In this document: positions 41,369 to 49,780 of the stretch, one piece after another
How the letters are laid out: each line of letters opens with the position of its first letter
How positions within the stretch are numbered: position 1 is the stretch's first letter
Origin: Paracidovorax anthurii
GTDB taxonomy: Bacteria > Pseudomonadota > Gammaproteobacteria > Burkholderiales > Burkholderiaceae_C
DNA: 64,000 bases
Reading direction: 5' to 3'
Assembly (NCBI RefSeq): GCF_003269065.1
Contig: NZ_QLTA01000021.1
Coordinates: 1 to 64,000, forward strand
The notes under the pieces: generated by a model
Told to the model about the DNA's origin: nothing
The model's input: only the letters and a program-made list of their open reading frames with translations
Databases searched by the model: none
Translations under genes and position numbers: made by a program

Positions 41369-42526
41369 GTGCAACAGATCGAACTGCCCGGGCTGGCGCT
41401 GGCAGCGCCCCCGTCTTCCCGGACCTTCCTTGCAACCGCCGCGCCGCGCTTCAGCGTCGCGTGCGATCCCGTGATCGATGTTGCCCTGGCGGGCCATGCA
41501 CCCGTGTTCGTGGGCGTGAGCGGCGGCAAGGACAGCCAGGCCCTGGCATACCGTGTGCAGACGCATCTGGACCGCATCGGGCATGCGGGCCCCCGCGCGC
41601 TGATCCACAGCGACCTGGGGCGCATCGAGTGGCGGGACTCGGCTCCCGTGTGCGAGCGTCTGGCGCAGCGGCTCGGCTGGGAACTGGTGACGGTGCGCCG
41701 GCCGGCCGGCGACATGGTGGACCGCTGGTTGTCGCGCTGGGCTGCGAACGTGGAACGCTACCGCGCACTGTCGTGCGTGAAACTCATCATGCCCTGGAGT
41801 TCGGCGGCGCAGCGCTTCTGCACATCGGAGCTGAAGTCCCAGGTCATCGCGCGTGCGATCCGCGCCCGGTATCCGGCCGGCCCGGTGGTGTCTGCGGTGG
41901 GGTTGCGCTGGCAGGAGAGCGCCCGGCGTGCACGCCAGCCCGTCGCCAAGCGTGACGCGGTGCTGACCCGCGCGCGCGGCATCGGGCTGTCCTGGCACGC
42001 CATCATCCATTGGCAGCGACAAGATGTGCTCGACTACATCGGCCAGTGCGGTGGCGTGTTGCATGAGGCCTACCGTATCTACGGCAGCAGCCGCGTCTCC
42101 TGCGCCTTCTGTGTGCTGGCCTCGCGTGCCGATCTGCTGGCGGCTTCTTGCTGCGATGACAACGCCGCCGTGTACAGGGAACTCGTGCGGCTGGAGGTGC
42201 GCAGCACGTTTGCCTTCCAGTCGGGACAGTGGCTCGGGGATGTGGCGCCAGCCCTGCTCGATCCCGTGTCGCGGGCACAGCTCGCAGAGGCAAAGGAGCG
42301 TGCCGCGCAGCGGCAGGCTGCCGAAGCGGAGATCCCGGGTCACCTGCTCTACGAGGATGGCTGGCCGACCTGCCTGCCGACCCTGGCCGAGGCGCGGCAT
42401 CTGGCTTCGGTGCGTCGCCGTGTGGCCGAGGCCGTGGGCATCGGCGTGGACTGCCTGGACGGCGAAGCTGTCAGCGCCCGGTATGCCGCGCTGATGCAGC
42501 AGCACGCTCAACGCCGGCGGGCTTGA
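41369..42526 (+). CDS. PAPS reductase-family PP-loop protein
   Basis: 385 residues from GTG 41369, chosen because AGGAG lies 8 bases ahead. PP-loop FVGVSGGKDSQALAYRV (about 47-63), IHSDLGRIEW, the Cys-containing RFCTSELKSQVIARAI and the pair VSCAFCVLAS (about 244-253) define the phosphoadenosine-phosphosulfate reductase/DndC superfamily. True PAPS reductases work in cysteine synthesis; copies on islands next to parB are of unknown function and may thiolate or adenylate nucleic acid. It is unlike the 30940-32661 protein outside the motifs. The same strand and close spacing tie it to the PRTRC genes. Confidence 0.8.
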   Translation: MQQIELPGLALAAPPSSRTFLATAAPRFSVACDPVIDVALAGHAPVFVGVSGGKDSQALAYRVQTHLDRIGHAGPRALIHSDLGRIEWRDSAPVCERLAQRLGWELVTVRRPAGDMVDRWLSRWAANVERYRALSCVKLIMPWSSAAQRFCTSELKSQVIARAIRARYPAGPVVSAVGLRWQESARRARQPVAKRDAVLTRARGIGLSWHAIIHWQRQDVLDYIGQCGGVLHEAYRIYGSSRVSCAFCVLASRADLLAASCCDDNAAVYRELVRLEVRSTFAFQSGQWLGDVAPALLDPVSRAQLAEAKERAAQRQAAEAEIPGHLLYEDGWPTCLPTLAEARHLASVRRRVAEAVGIGVDCLDGEAVSARYAALMQQHAQRRRA

Positions 42527-42639
42527 GTGTCCCGGCGCCAGCCCTGCGCTCCGCGCAGCCCAGGCTGGCCGAAACCCGCACCCTTGAGCAGCCATGGCCC
42601 GCCTGGAGCATGGGCGACATTGTTCCAAGGAGGCAACCG

Positions 42640-43140
42640 ATGACGAATTTCCTCATGGCGATGGGGGCCGCGCTGGCCATGCGCGATGCCTGCCGGCGGC
42701 AGATCGAGTACGGCCGCTCGATCGACAACCTGAACGTGGACGCGATCGTGTCGCGTGCGATCCAGGAGGCCTCCGGCCGCCTGGACTGCCCGGATGATGC
42801 ATTCGAGAACATGGCCCGGGTCATTCAGGTGCAGAACCGCTGCAGCACGGCCGACGCCTTCAGGCTGGCGTGGTGCCTGCTGGACCCGTCCCGCCCCTTC
42901 GGCTACTCGCGCTGGCGGCACGGAGGCTGGTACGTGAGCGGCGTGCGCTACCCGAGCGGGGCCTGCGGTTGCGTCAGCCGCAACTACCCCGACAGGAAAT
43001 GGCGCATCGTGTGCGATGACCGCAGGCAGGAAATGAACGGTCCCGGAGACGCGACCTTTGGGTCGTGCGACGAGGCCGCACGGGCCGAGCAGACGCTGGC
43101 GCTGGATGCCTGGAAAGCGGCGGTCCCATCCCCTGCATGA
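42640..43140 (+). CDS. Hypothetical protein between the PP-loop gene and PRTRC parB
   Basis: 166 residues from ATG 42640, 6 bases after AAGGAGG (42627-42633). N-terminal helix MTNFLMAMGAALAMRDACRR, then a helical stretch and a C-terminal part with several Cys (YPSGACGCVSRNYPDRKWR; FGSCDEA) and aromatic residues. Not recognised. The strong ribosome binding site and its place in the same-strand run argue that it is real. Confidence 0.6.
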   Translation: MTNFLMAMGAALAMRDACRRQIEYGRSIDNLNVDAIVSRAIQEASGRLDCPDDAFENMARVIQVQNRCSTADAFRLAWCLLDPSRPFGYSRWRHGGWYVSGVRYPSGACGCVSRNYPDRKWRIVCDDRRQEMNGPGDATFGSCDEAARAEQTLALDAWKAAVPSPA

Positions 43141-43236
43141 CGAAAACGGGGCGCTGCCGCGCTGCGCGCGGCGCTTGAACGAGCCCGGCGCGGCGGGAGC
43201 ATGGAGTTCACCCAACCCCCGCAGCCAGGAGGACCC

Positions 43237-45015
43237 GTGACCCTGCCTATCCAGCCCACCCTGCCGATCCGCCGGATCGTGCAGGGCAAGAACCCCCGCA
43301 CTTACTTCGACCCCGACAGCATGGCCGAACTGGAGGAGGGCATCCGCGCCGTCGGCATCATCGAACCCATCGTCGTGCGCCGCGTGCCGGGCACCGACCT
43401 CTTCGAAATCATCGCCGGGGAGCGCCGCTGGCGCGCCGCCAGGAACGTCTTCGGCGACGACTACGACATGCCGGTGGTCATCAAGGAGGCGAACGACGAA
43501 ACGGCCGAGGCGATGGCGGTGATCGAGAACTACCACCGCGAGGGCATGTCGCCGGCCGAGGAGGCGCACGCCGCGCAGCGGCAACTGCTGCGCCAGCGGG
43601 GCGACAAGGAAGAGGCCTCCCGCCTCATGGGCTGGAAGTCCGACGTGCTGGAGCGCCGGCTGGCGTTGCTGTCATGCACGCCCGCCGTGCTCCAGGCCCT
43701 GACGACCCGCACCATCCAGCTCGGCCATGCCGAACTGCTCTCGGGCATTCCGCCCGACAAGCAGGACGGCGTGCTTGCCGGCATCGTCGCGCAGAAGGTG
43801 CCGGTGGTCGTGCTTAAGGCGCAGTTGGGCCGCTATGCGCGCCGGCTGGCCGATGCGATCTTCGACACGGCGCAGTGCGCCGGTTGCGCGCACAACTCGG
43901 CACGTCAGGCGGGCCTGTTCGCTGAATCGCTGGGGGAGGGCTATTGCCAGCAGCCCAGCCACTTCGAGGAATTGACGCTCCAGACGGTCCAGGCCCGCGC
44001 CGACGCCTTGCGCGACGAGTACCCGGTGATCCGCATCGTGAAGGTGTCGGACGGCTTCATACCACTGCCGCTGACCGCCGAGGGCGACCTGGGTGTTGGC
44101 GCGCCGCAGTACGGCTCGTGCCAGGGGTGCCAGTCCTTCGGCTGCGCGGTGTCGGCGATGCCGGGCAGCTACGGCGAGGTCACGCGCTCCCTGTGCTTCG
44201 ACGCCGCCTGCAACAGCCAGAAGGTGGCGCAGTGGTCCAGGGCACAGCGCACGGCGCGCCAGCAGGCCGCAGCGCAGGGCGCAAAAGGTGCCGTCGCGGG
44301 CAGCGGCAAGCCCACGGCGAAAAACGGCACACCGACGCCCGCGAACCAGACCCCGCAGCGCGTCGTCAGCCACCGCCTCGCCGAATGGCGCAAATGGGCC
44401 GCCCAGTCCCTGATGGCGCAGCCCCTGCGCAACCAGCGCGTGCTGATCGCACTGGCCCGCTACGGCCACGCCGGGGACGTGCGGGCGATCGAGTACGGCG
44501 TGGCGATGCGCAAGATCGCAGGCGGCTGGGTCAGCGAGTCCGGCTGGGGGTTGGCCTCGCACCTGTCGCAGGCCGACCAGCTGGCCCCCGAACACCTGGA
44601 GCGTCTGGTGCAGGCGGTCGCGGCGTCGGCCGCCTTCGGCGTCAACGAGCGCGACCTGCTGGCACTGCTGAACTACCTGGAGGTGGACGAGGCCCGCTAC
44701 TTCAGGTGGGACAAGGCCTTCCTCGAGCTGTTTACGAAGAGCGAGCTGGCAAGTCTCGCGGCACAGGTGGGCTTGAAGAAGGCCATGGGGGTGCGCTTCA
44801 AGGCGGCTCAGGAGAGCCGCAAGCCGGAGTTCATCGCCGCCCTGCTCGGCGTCAGCGGCTTTGCTTACCAGGGGACGGTGCCGGCGGTGATGCGCTATCC
44901 GCGCCAGCCGGTGGTGGCCGCGCCCACGGTCGCAGTGGCGGATGCCGAAGCGCCGTCGCCCGCGCCGGTCGAAACCGCTGCGCCAAGCATCCCCGAGGCT
45001 GCCGTGCCGGCGTGA
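43237..45015 (+). CDS. PRTRC system ParB-family protein
   Basis: 592 residues from GTG 43237, placed 4 bases after AGGAGG; an ATG at 43201 in the same frame is the alternative. The N-terminal ParB/sulfiredoxin domain (IRRIVQGKNPRTYFDPDSMA, IRAVGIIEPIVVRR, IIAGERRWRAA) is followed by a helix-turn-helix region (AVIENYHREGMSPAEEAHAA; RQRGDKEEASRLMGW). The long C-terminal half is specific to the PRTRC branch: two Cys groups (CAGCAHNSARQAG; GSCQGCQSFGC), an Ala-rich linker and a helical end. The Cys groups suggest zinc binding. It heads the ParB-related, ThiF-related cassette (PRTRC) known from plasmids and islands, whose role is not established. Confidence 0.9.
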   Translation: MTLPIQPTLPIRRIVQGKNPRTYFDPDSMAELEEGIRAVGIIEPIVVRRVPGTDLFEIIAGERRWRAARNVFGDDYDMPVVIKEANDETAEAMAVIENYHREGMSPAEEAHAAQRQLLRQRGDKEEASRLMGWKSDVLERRLALLSCTPAVLQALTTRTIQLGHAELLSGIPPDKQDGVLAGIVAQKVPVVVLKAQLGRYARRLADAIFDTAQCAGCAHNSARQAGLFAESLGEGYCQQPSHFEELTLQTVQARADALRDEYPVIRIVKVSDGFIPLPLTAEGDLGVGAPQYGSCQGCQSFGCAVSAMPGSYGEVTRSLCFDAACNSQKVAQWSRAQRTARQQAAAQGAKGAVAGSGKPTAKNGTPTPANQTPQRVVSHRLAEWRKWAAQSLMAQPLRNQRVLIALARYGHAGDVRAIEYGVAMRKIAGGWVSESGWGLASHLSQADQLAPEHLERLVQAVAASAAFGVNERDLLALLNYLEVDEARYFRWDKAFLELFTKSELASLAAQVGLKKAMGVRFKAAQESRKPEFIAALLGVSGFAYQGTVPAVMRYPRQPVVAAPTVAVADAEAPSPAPVETAAPSIPEAAVPA

Positions 45016-45091
45016 GGCCGCAGCCCCTTGCAGCACGCATGCCGGGGCCGAGCATGGTCCCGGCAGACGTTCCCCCTTCATGGAGATTGTG

Positions 45092-45574
45092 ATGACGATG
45101 TTCGAAGAACTGTTCGCGCTCGCTTGCAGCGCGACGCTGACGATGACCGTGAGCGCCGACGAGAAATCCGGCCGCCTGACGGTCAACGTGATCCCCAGGC
45201 CGAAACACGACGCGGGTGAAGCGGCGCTGGCCCAGCCTCTGAGCCTGACGGCCACACCCGCAGAGTTCGACGCCGGCTTCATCGAGGCGCTGCGCGGCTA
45301 CCGCGAGGTTCGGCACAGCCTCGCGAAGCAAGCGGAGGCCACCAAGGAAGTGATCGAGGCTGCGCAGGCCGCATCGGTGAAGAAGGCCACCGAGGCGTCC
45401 ACGAAGGCCGCTGCCTCCAAGCCCGCCAGCGCCAAGCCCGTGCCTGCGGCCACGGCCGGGCCAGCCTCGGACGACGACGAAGGCGGTGAGGGTGGCAAGG
45501 ACACCGGGCCGCTGGCCGCTGCGGCCGGCGCGATCACGGCGGGCGGCGGTGACTCCTACGACCTGTTCGGATGA
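45092..45574 (+). CDS. PRTRC system protein E
   Basis: 160 residues from ATG 45092, 6 bases after GGAG. Recognised from position and from the N-terminal FEELFALACSATLTMTVSAD..LTVNVIPRPK and central TATPAEFDAGFIEALRGYRE. The second half is an Ala/Lys/Ser-rich, low-complexity linker (about 80-135) and an acidic, Gly-rich tail ending SYDLFG. No enzymatic motif. In PRTRC cassettes E follows ParB; its function is unknown. The conserved short C-terminal motif after a disordered linker looks like a docking peptide (inference). Confidence 0.8.
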   Translation: MTMFEELFALACSATLTMTVSADEKSGRLTVNVIPRPKHDAGEAALAQPLSLTATPAEFDAGFIEALRGYREVRHSLAKQAEATKEVIEAAQAASVKKATEASTKAAASKPASAKPVPAATAGPASDDDEGGEGGKDTGPLAAAAGAITAGGGDSYDLFG

Positions 45575-45670
45575 CCCGCCGCGCCGCCCTTGCGCCGGGC
45601 GCTGCCGGCGAGAGACTGAACACGAGGCCATCGCAGTGGTGGCCGCATCCCATCCCAAGGAAACCGCCCC

Positions 45671-46129
45671 ATGTCCATCGAGGTCATCCCCATCGTGCGC
45701 ACCTTCAGCTACAACGGCATCCTGCTGCCGGACGTGCCCGGCCTCGCGCCGCGCGAGGTGCGCGATCTCTACAGCGCACACTACCCCGAACTCGTGAGCG
45801 CCGAGGTCGAGGCCGGCGAAGTCGCCAACGGGCGCCAGGACTTCACCTTCCGCAAGGCCGTGGGCACCAAGGGTGCGGGGACTGAGGACGCGGGAAAGCC
45901 GGCGCAGCCCGGCCCCCGCCTCGCGGCCCTGCTGGCCCGCGTGCAGGCCGTCGAATCCGGCACCGGAAGTGCCACGCAAAAACTCTCCCGCGCCCTGTCG
46001 CGGCGCACCGTGCAGGCGCGCTCGGCGGCCTGGAGCCGCTTCGCACACTGCTCGCTGGCCCAGGGGCGCCACGAGGCCGCAGCCCATCGCACGAGCGCCA
46101 CCAGCGACATGCTGGCGCCGCTGCCATGA
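45671..46129 (+). CDS. PRTRC system protein C, ubiquitin-like, with a C-terminal extension
   Basis: 152 residues. Residues 1-68 match PRTRC protein C, which I know as a prokaryotic ubiquitin-like (Prok_Ub) family: IEVIPIVRTFSYNGILLPD...LSPREV-like APREVRDLYSAHYPEL, then DFTFRKAVGTKG at 57-68. Family members usually end near this G-T-K-G. Here about 84 more residues follow, Ala/Arg-rich and helical (LAALLARVQAVESG; RRTVQARSAAWSRFAHC). If the Ubl is conjugated through Gly68, the extension must be removed first, and a JAMM peptidase (protein A) is encoded three genes on. The stop overlaps the next start (ATGA). Confidence 0.8.
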   Translation: MSIEVIPIVRTFSYNGILLPDVPGLAPREVRDLYSAHYPELVSAEVEAGEVANGRQDFTFRKAVGTKGAGTEDAGKPAQPGPRLAALLARVQAVESGTGSATQKLSRALSRRTVQARSAAWSRFAHCSLAQGRHEAAAHRTSATSDMLAPLP

Positions 46130-47193
46130 GGCCGGACAGCATTGCAGCGCGCTGCCCGCTGCTGGCGCTGCCGTCTCTCGGCGCCGATGTGCCGATCGCC
46201 ATCGCATCGAAGTCCCAGGCCGGGGCCAACGCGGCCCTGTGCCGCTTCCTCATCGCGGCGGGTGCGGTGCGCGAGGACGATGTGCCGGAGAACGAGTCCG
46301 ACCCGCTCAAGGCCTGCGAAGCCGCCATCGACACCTGGATCAAGCGGCAGGTCGGCGCCCTGCATTGCCTGGAGCCTCGCTTCGCGGTCAACGTGCTCGA
46401 CAAGGACGGCAACTATCCGGCGATGCGCGACGGCCAGCAGACCGCCTATGCCCTGCTCGACGTGTACTGGGGCGAATACCGCGAGGCCGAGTGGGCGGTG
46501 GGCCGGCGGCTGGAAGCGCTCAATGCCGCCATGCCGAGCCTGGGCGCGACGGTCCTGCAGGTGCTGCGCGAGCAGAGCCGCTACGTGTACCCGCTGTTCA
46601 CCCCGGACATCGCCGACGACGTGGCGTCCTATGTGTACTGGCAGGGCGAGATGGACGAGGAGACAGCACTGGACATGATGTGCGAGGACGGCGACGAAGC
46701 CGACCGGGAAGCCATGCGCGAGGAAATGGTGACCCGCCGCATGCTGGATGACGCTTACCCCGATTGGGCGCGGCGCTGGCCGGTACGGACCGGCAAGGGC
46801 TTGCGCCAACCCAAGGGCGTGCCGGCATGGCGTCCGTGCAACCTGCGCCGCGCCGCCAAGACGCTCACCGACCCCGGCCTGCGCCAGATCGCCGCCGACG
46901 CGCTGGCCTTGTCGCGCCTGACGCTCACCGACGATTTCAGGCCGGACATCGACGGTGAATACATCGGCTTCGGCGCGGTGCTGTCCTGGGACGAGGGCGA
47001 CGTGACCACGCGCATCTACGATGACCTGATCAATCTCGCGCATCAGGCCGAATACTGCGACCGCATGGGCGAGGCGATGATCCCGCTGGATGACCCCGGT
47101 GCCCTGCAAGCATGGTTCTACCGCATGGGCCAGCGCTTCCGGGCCATCGGCCTGATCGACCGCTTGATCTACGCCCTGTCGGCCGGACACTGA
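46126..47193 (+). CDS. PRTRC system protein F
   Basis: 355 residues from ATG 46126, overlapping protein C by 4 bp. Identified as PRTRC protein F by position and by its size. It is soluble, rich in acidic and aromatic residues (RYVYPLFTPDIADDVASYVY; EYIGFGAVLSWDEGDVTTRI), with no catalytic motif that I can name. It might be an adaptor or target-recognition subunit of the conjugation enzymes encoded after it; nothing in the sequence proves this. Confidence 0.8.
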   Translation: MRPDSIAARCPLLALPSLGADVPIAIASKSQAGANAALCRFLIAAGAVREDDVPENESDPLKACEAAIDTWIKRQVGALHCLEPRFAVNVLDKDGNYPAMRDGQQTAYALLDVYWGEYREAEWAVGRRLEALNAAMPSLGATVLQVLREQSRYVYPLFTPDIADDVASYVYWQGEMDEETALDMMCEDGDEADREAMREEMVTRRMLDDAYPDWARRWPVRTGKGLRQPKGVPAWRPCNLRRAAKTLTDPGLRQIAADALALSRLTLTDDFRPDIDGEYIGFGAVLSWDEGDVTTRIYDDLINLAHQAEYCDRMGEAMIPLDDPGALQAWFYRMGQRFRAIGLIDRLIYALSAGH

Positions 47194-47212
47194 TCGCAGG
47201 AGGTCATCACCG

Positions 47213-47953
47213 ATGAACGAAGCGGAGTTTTCCATCCACACACCCACGGACAACGTGCTCACGCTGGACCGGGCCGTGCTGCTGTACCACGGACGTTCGG
47301 GCGGCGCGCTGGCGACCGTGCATGAGGTCATGACCGTGGACGGCGCACCCGTGATCGGCGCCGGCCGCGCCATGACCGCGCAGGCGGCGCGGGAGCTGGC
47401 CTCGGCCCTGCTCCAGCGGGCGGCACACGGGGGCTTCCTGCCCGAGACGGTGCTGTACGTGCATGGCGATGTGCTGGTCTGGTGGGTGCCACCGGCCCGC
47501 CGGCATCTTGCGTTCCGCGTCGGCGACGACCATGCCGAATCCTTTGGCGGCAGCGAACGCGGCGAGGCCGTTCCGCTGCCGGGGCTGGTGTTCGCGGCCT
47601 CCAGCCGCGCATGGCGGGTGTGGGCCGTCAAGGGCAGTCGCCGCCCGAGCCCGAAGACGCCGCTGTTCCAGGCACCGTTCTTCAATGTCGATGGCAACGG
47701 CCGCATCTGCCAGGGCAACGTGCCGGTGCCCGAGGGGACCACGGTGGAGAAGATCGGTGCCTGGAACGACGCCTTCCTGCGCTCCTATTTCACGCACCCG
47801 AACGTGGCGGGCAAGCTGCTGCGCTACCGGGGCGGCTCCTATGCCTTCTGGCGCGACATGCTGGAGCAGCGCTTCACGCGCTTCCCCGAGCGGGTGCTGG
47901 TGGACACCAAGACCACGCTGGGCCAACTGCTCGGCGAGCCGGAGGACGCGTGA
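47213..47953 (+). CDS. PRTRC system protein B, E2-like (Prok-E2 family)
   Basis: 246 residues from ATG 47213, with CAGGAGG in the 19-bp gap. This family is, to my knowledge, Pfam Prok-E2_D, a ubiquitin-conjugating-enzyme-like fold. Consistent with that, it has a beta-rich core, FNVDGNGRICQGNVPVP with Cys166 placed like a UBC active site, and the following helix GAWNDAFLRSYFTHPNV. Cys166 is the only cysteine in the protein, which fits a catalytic thiol carrying a ubiquitin-like protein. Neighbours encode the Ubl (C), JAMM peptidase (A) and E1 (ThiF). Confidence 0.85.
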   Translation: MNEAEFSIHTPTDNVLTLDRAVLLYHGRSGGALATVHEVMTVDGAPVIGAGRAMTAQAARELASALLQRAAHGGFLPETVLYVHGDVLVWWVPPARRHLAFRVGDDHAESFGGSERGEAVPLPGLVFAASSRAWRVWAVKGSRRPSPKTPLFQAPFFNVDGNGRICQGNVPVPEGTTVEKIGAWNDAFLRSYFTHPNVAGKLLRYRGGSYAFWRDMLEQRFTRFPERVLVDTKTTLGQLLGEPEDA

Positions 47954-48651
47954 TGGATCCCCGGGACCAAGCCCTTCTGGCATCCTGCCCCGTGGTGGCC
48001 GCACCGCGCTTCGGCGCGCTACCGGACATGCCCAACGGCCAGCGCATCGTTGTCGCCCGCAACGGCTGGTTCGTGCAGACCCGGCTCGATTGGCTCGACA
48101 GCATCACGGCTCTTGGCATGGAGCCGCCCGCGATGCGCCTGCCCTATGGAGATATCGAGGAGCACCTGCGGTTCAGCTTCGGGCCGCTGCCGATCCGAAT
48201 GATCGAGGAGTTCGTGGCCTACGGGCGGGCGCACCTGCCCGATGAGGTGGCGGGGGTGCTGATCTACTCGCGCAGCAGCGGACGGCTGCGCCTGGCGATC
48301 TGCGAGGCCGAGTGGGCCTCGCCCGTGCGCATCGACTACCGCAGGCCGCCGATGGCCCACGACGAGACGGTGGCGGTGGACCTGCACACGCATGGCCGTG
48401 GCCCCGCCTTCTGGTCGGCCGACGACGACCGGGACGACCAGGGCATCAAGGTCGCGGGGGTGTTCGGCCTGCTGGACCAGCCCGCGCCGATGGCGTGCTT
48501 CCGCCTCGTGGTCAACGGGCTCTACAAGGCGCTGCCACGCCACCCCTGGCAGGGTTCGCAGGCGCTGCCAGCGGGGACGGACGGCGAGGATCCCGGTGCC
48601 GTGCACGAAGGCTGGATGCGCCGGGTAATGCGCCGCTGGCAGCGCGCTTGA
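47953..48651 (+). CDS. PRTRC system protein A, JAB/MPN (JAMM) metallopeptidase
   Basis: 232 residues from ATG 47953, overlapping the B stop by one base (TGATG). The N-terminal about 90 residues are family-specific. The C-terminal JAMM domain shows LPDEVAGVLIYSRSSG, then the zinc motif VDLHTHGRGPAFWSADDD (His-x-His, seven residues, Ser-x-x-Asp). JAMM peptidases cleave isopeptide or peptide bonds after ubiquitin-like C-termini. Here the enzyme could trim the extension of protein C and/or remove it from targets. The stop overlaps the ThiF start. Confidence 0.87.
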   Translation: MDPRDQALLASCPVVAAPRFGALPDMPNGQRIVVARNGWFVQTRLDWLDSITALGMEPPAMRLPYGDIEEHLRFSFGPLPIRMIEEFVAYGRAHLPDEVAGVLIYSRSSGRLRLAICEAEWASPVRIDYRRPPMAHDETVAVDLHTHGRGPAFWSADDDRDDQGIKVAGVFGLLDQPAPMACFRLVVNGLYKALPRHPWQGSQALPAGTDGEDPGAVHEGWMRRVMRRWQRA

Positions 48652-49544
48652 ACGCCAGCCGCACCGCGAGAGACTGGTCGCAGGACATTGAACTGGAGGC
48701 GCTCGTGGAACACCTGATTCATCCGAAGCTGCTGGGACACCGTGTGTCGGTGCATCTGGTTGGCGTGGGCGGCAACGGCGCGCAGATGGCGGCCTGTCTC
48801 GCGCGTCTGGATATTGCGATGCGGGCGCTCGGCCACCCGTATGGCCTGCACGTCACCGCCTTCGACGCAGACCGCGTGAGCGAGGCCAACGTGGGGCGCC
48901 AGCTCTACAGCGCCGCCGACATCGGGCGGCACAAGGCCCTGGTGACGATCCACCGCCTGAACCAGTTCTATGGGCTGGATTGGGAGGCGCACCCCATGCG
49001 CTACGAAGACTATGTGCATGGCGAGCGTGTCTCGGCGGGCGCGGACCTGCTGATCAGTTGCGTGGACAGCCGCTCGGCGCGGGGCCTGCTCCATCGCATC
49101 GCGTGGCGCGAGAGCAGCCAATACGGCTACTGGCTCGACCTGGGCAACACGGAGGCCACCGCGCAGGTGGTGCTGGGCGAGCCTTTGGGTGGTGCGGCGT
49201 TCCTGCCGAGGACTCTCGGTCCGCGCCTGCCGTGCGTGACCGAACTTTTTCCTGAACTGCTCGATGACGCTGCGCCCGAAGACAACCAGCCATCGTGCTC
49301 GGTGCGCATGTCGCTGGCGTCCCAGGGACTGTTCGTGAATGACGTGGCGGTGCGGTTCGCCGCGCAGTTGCTCTACGAATTGTTCTCGCAAGGCCGACTG
49401 TCGGCACATGGCGTCGTCATCAACCTGCAGTCCAAGCGCAGCGGTCCCATCGAGGTTGATCCGCGCACCTGGGCGCGTTTCGGGTTCGTGCTGCAGGACG
49501 AGGTGCCTGTCGCACGGGATGCCGAGACCCTCACCGAGGGATGA
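48648..49544 (+). CDS. PRTRC system ThiF/E1-like adenylating enzyme
   Basis: 298 residues from TTG 48648, which overlaps the A stop (TTGA); a GTG near 48704 would give a shorter protein starting close to the fold. E1/ThiF/MoeB Rossmann motif VSVHLVGVGGNGAQMAACL, then TAFDADRVSEANVGRQLYS (Asp and Arg contacting ATP), LLISCVDSRSARG, and a candidate catalytic Cys in RLPCVTELFPEL. It should adenylate the C-terminal glycine of a ubiquitin-like protein, most simply protein C, and pass it to the E2-like B. This is the last gene of the contiguous PRTRC run. Confidence 0.88.
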   Translation: MNASRTARDWSQDIELEALVEHLIHPKLLGHRVSVHLVGVGGNGAQMAACLARLDIAMRALGHPYGLHVTAFDADRVSEANVGRQLYSAADIGRHKALVTIHRLNQFYGLDWEAHPMRYEDYVHGERVSAGADLLISCVDSRSARGLLHRIAWRESSQYGYWLDLGNTEATAQVVLGEPLGGAAFLPRTLGPRLPCVTELFPELLDDAAPEDNQPSCSVRMSLASQGLFVNDVAVRFAAQLLYELFSQGRLSAHGVVINLQSKRSGPIEVDPRTWARFGFVLQDEVPVARDAETLTEG

Positions 49545-49780
49545 CGCCGGGGCAGTGCAGCAATGGAAGGTGCGCGTGATGCGCCAAGGCCTGGTTTTTC
49601 ACATCGGGTAGATGGATGCCAGCGGTGCGCACGCGCGCAGTGCGGCCATCTATCCCGGCGATGAATTCGAAGTGATCGCGGCGGACTGAGCCGGCCGTCA
49701 GGGGGCATCCAAGCTGCGTGCCATCGGGCGATCCGCGTGATCCGGCTTGATTCCGGCGTCCGACAGCACGTGCGCAAGTC

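Noticed and set aside
45781-47742. A 653-codon minus-strand open frame opposite PRTRC C, F and B
   Set aside because: Low-complexity shadow; the plus-strand genes have overlapping stop/start codons and family motifs.
49578-49688. A small open frame after ThiF interrupted by one TAG (ending in EFEVIAAD)
   Set aside because: Two short in-frame pieces (10 and 25 codons) with no ribosome binding site or recognisable homologue; could be a remnant, but nothing supports a gene.
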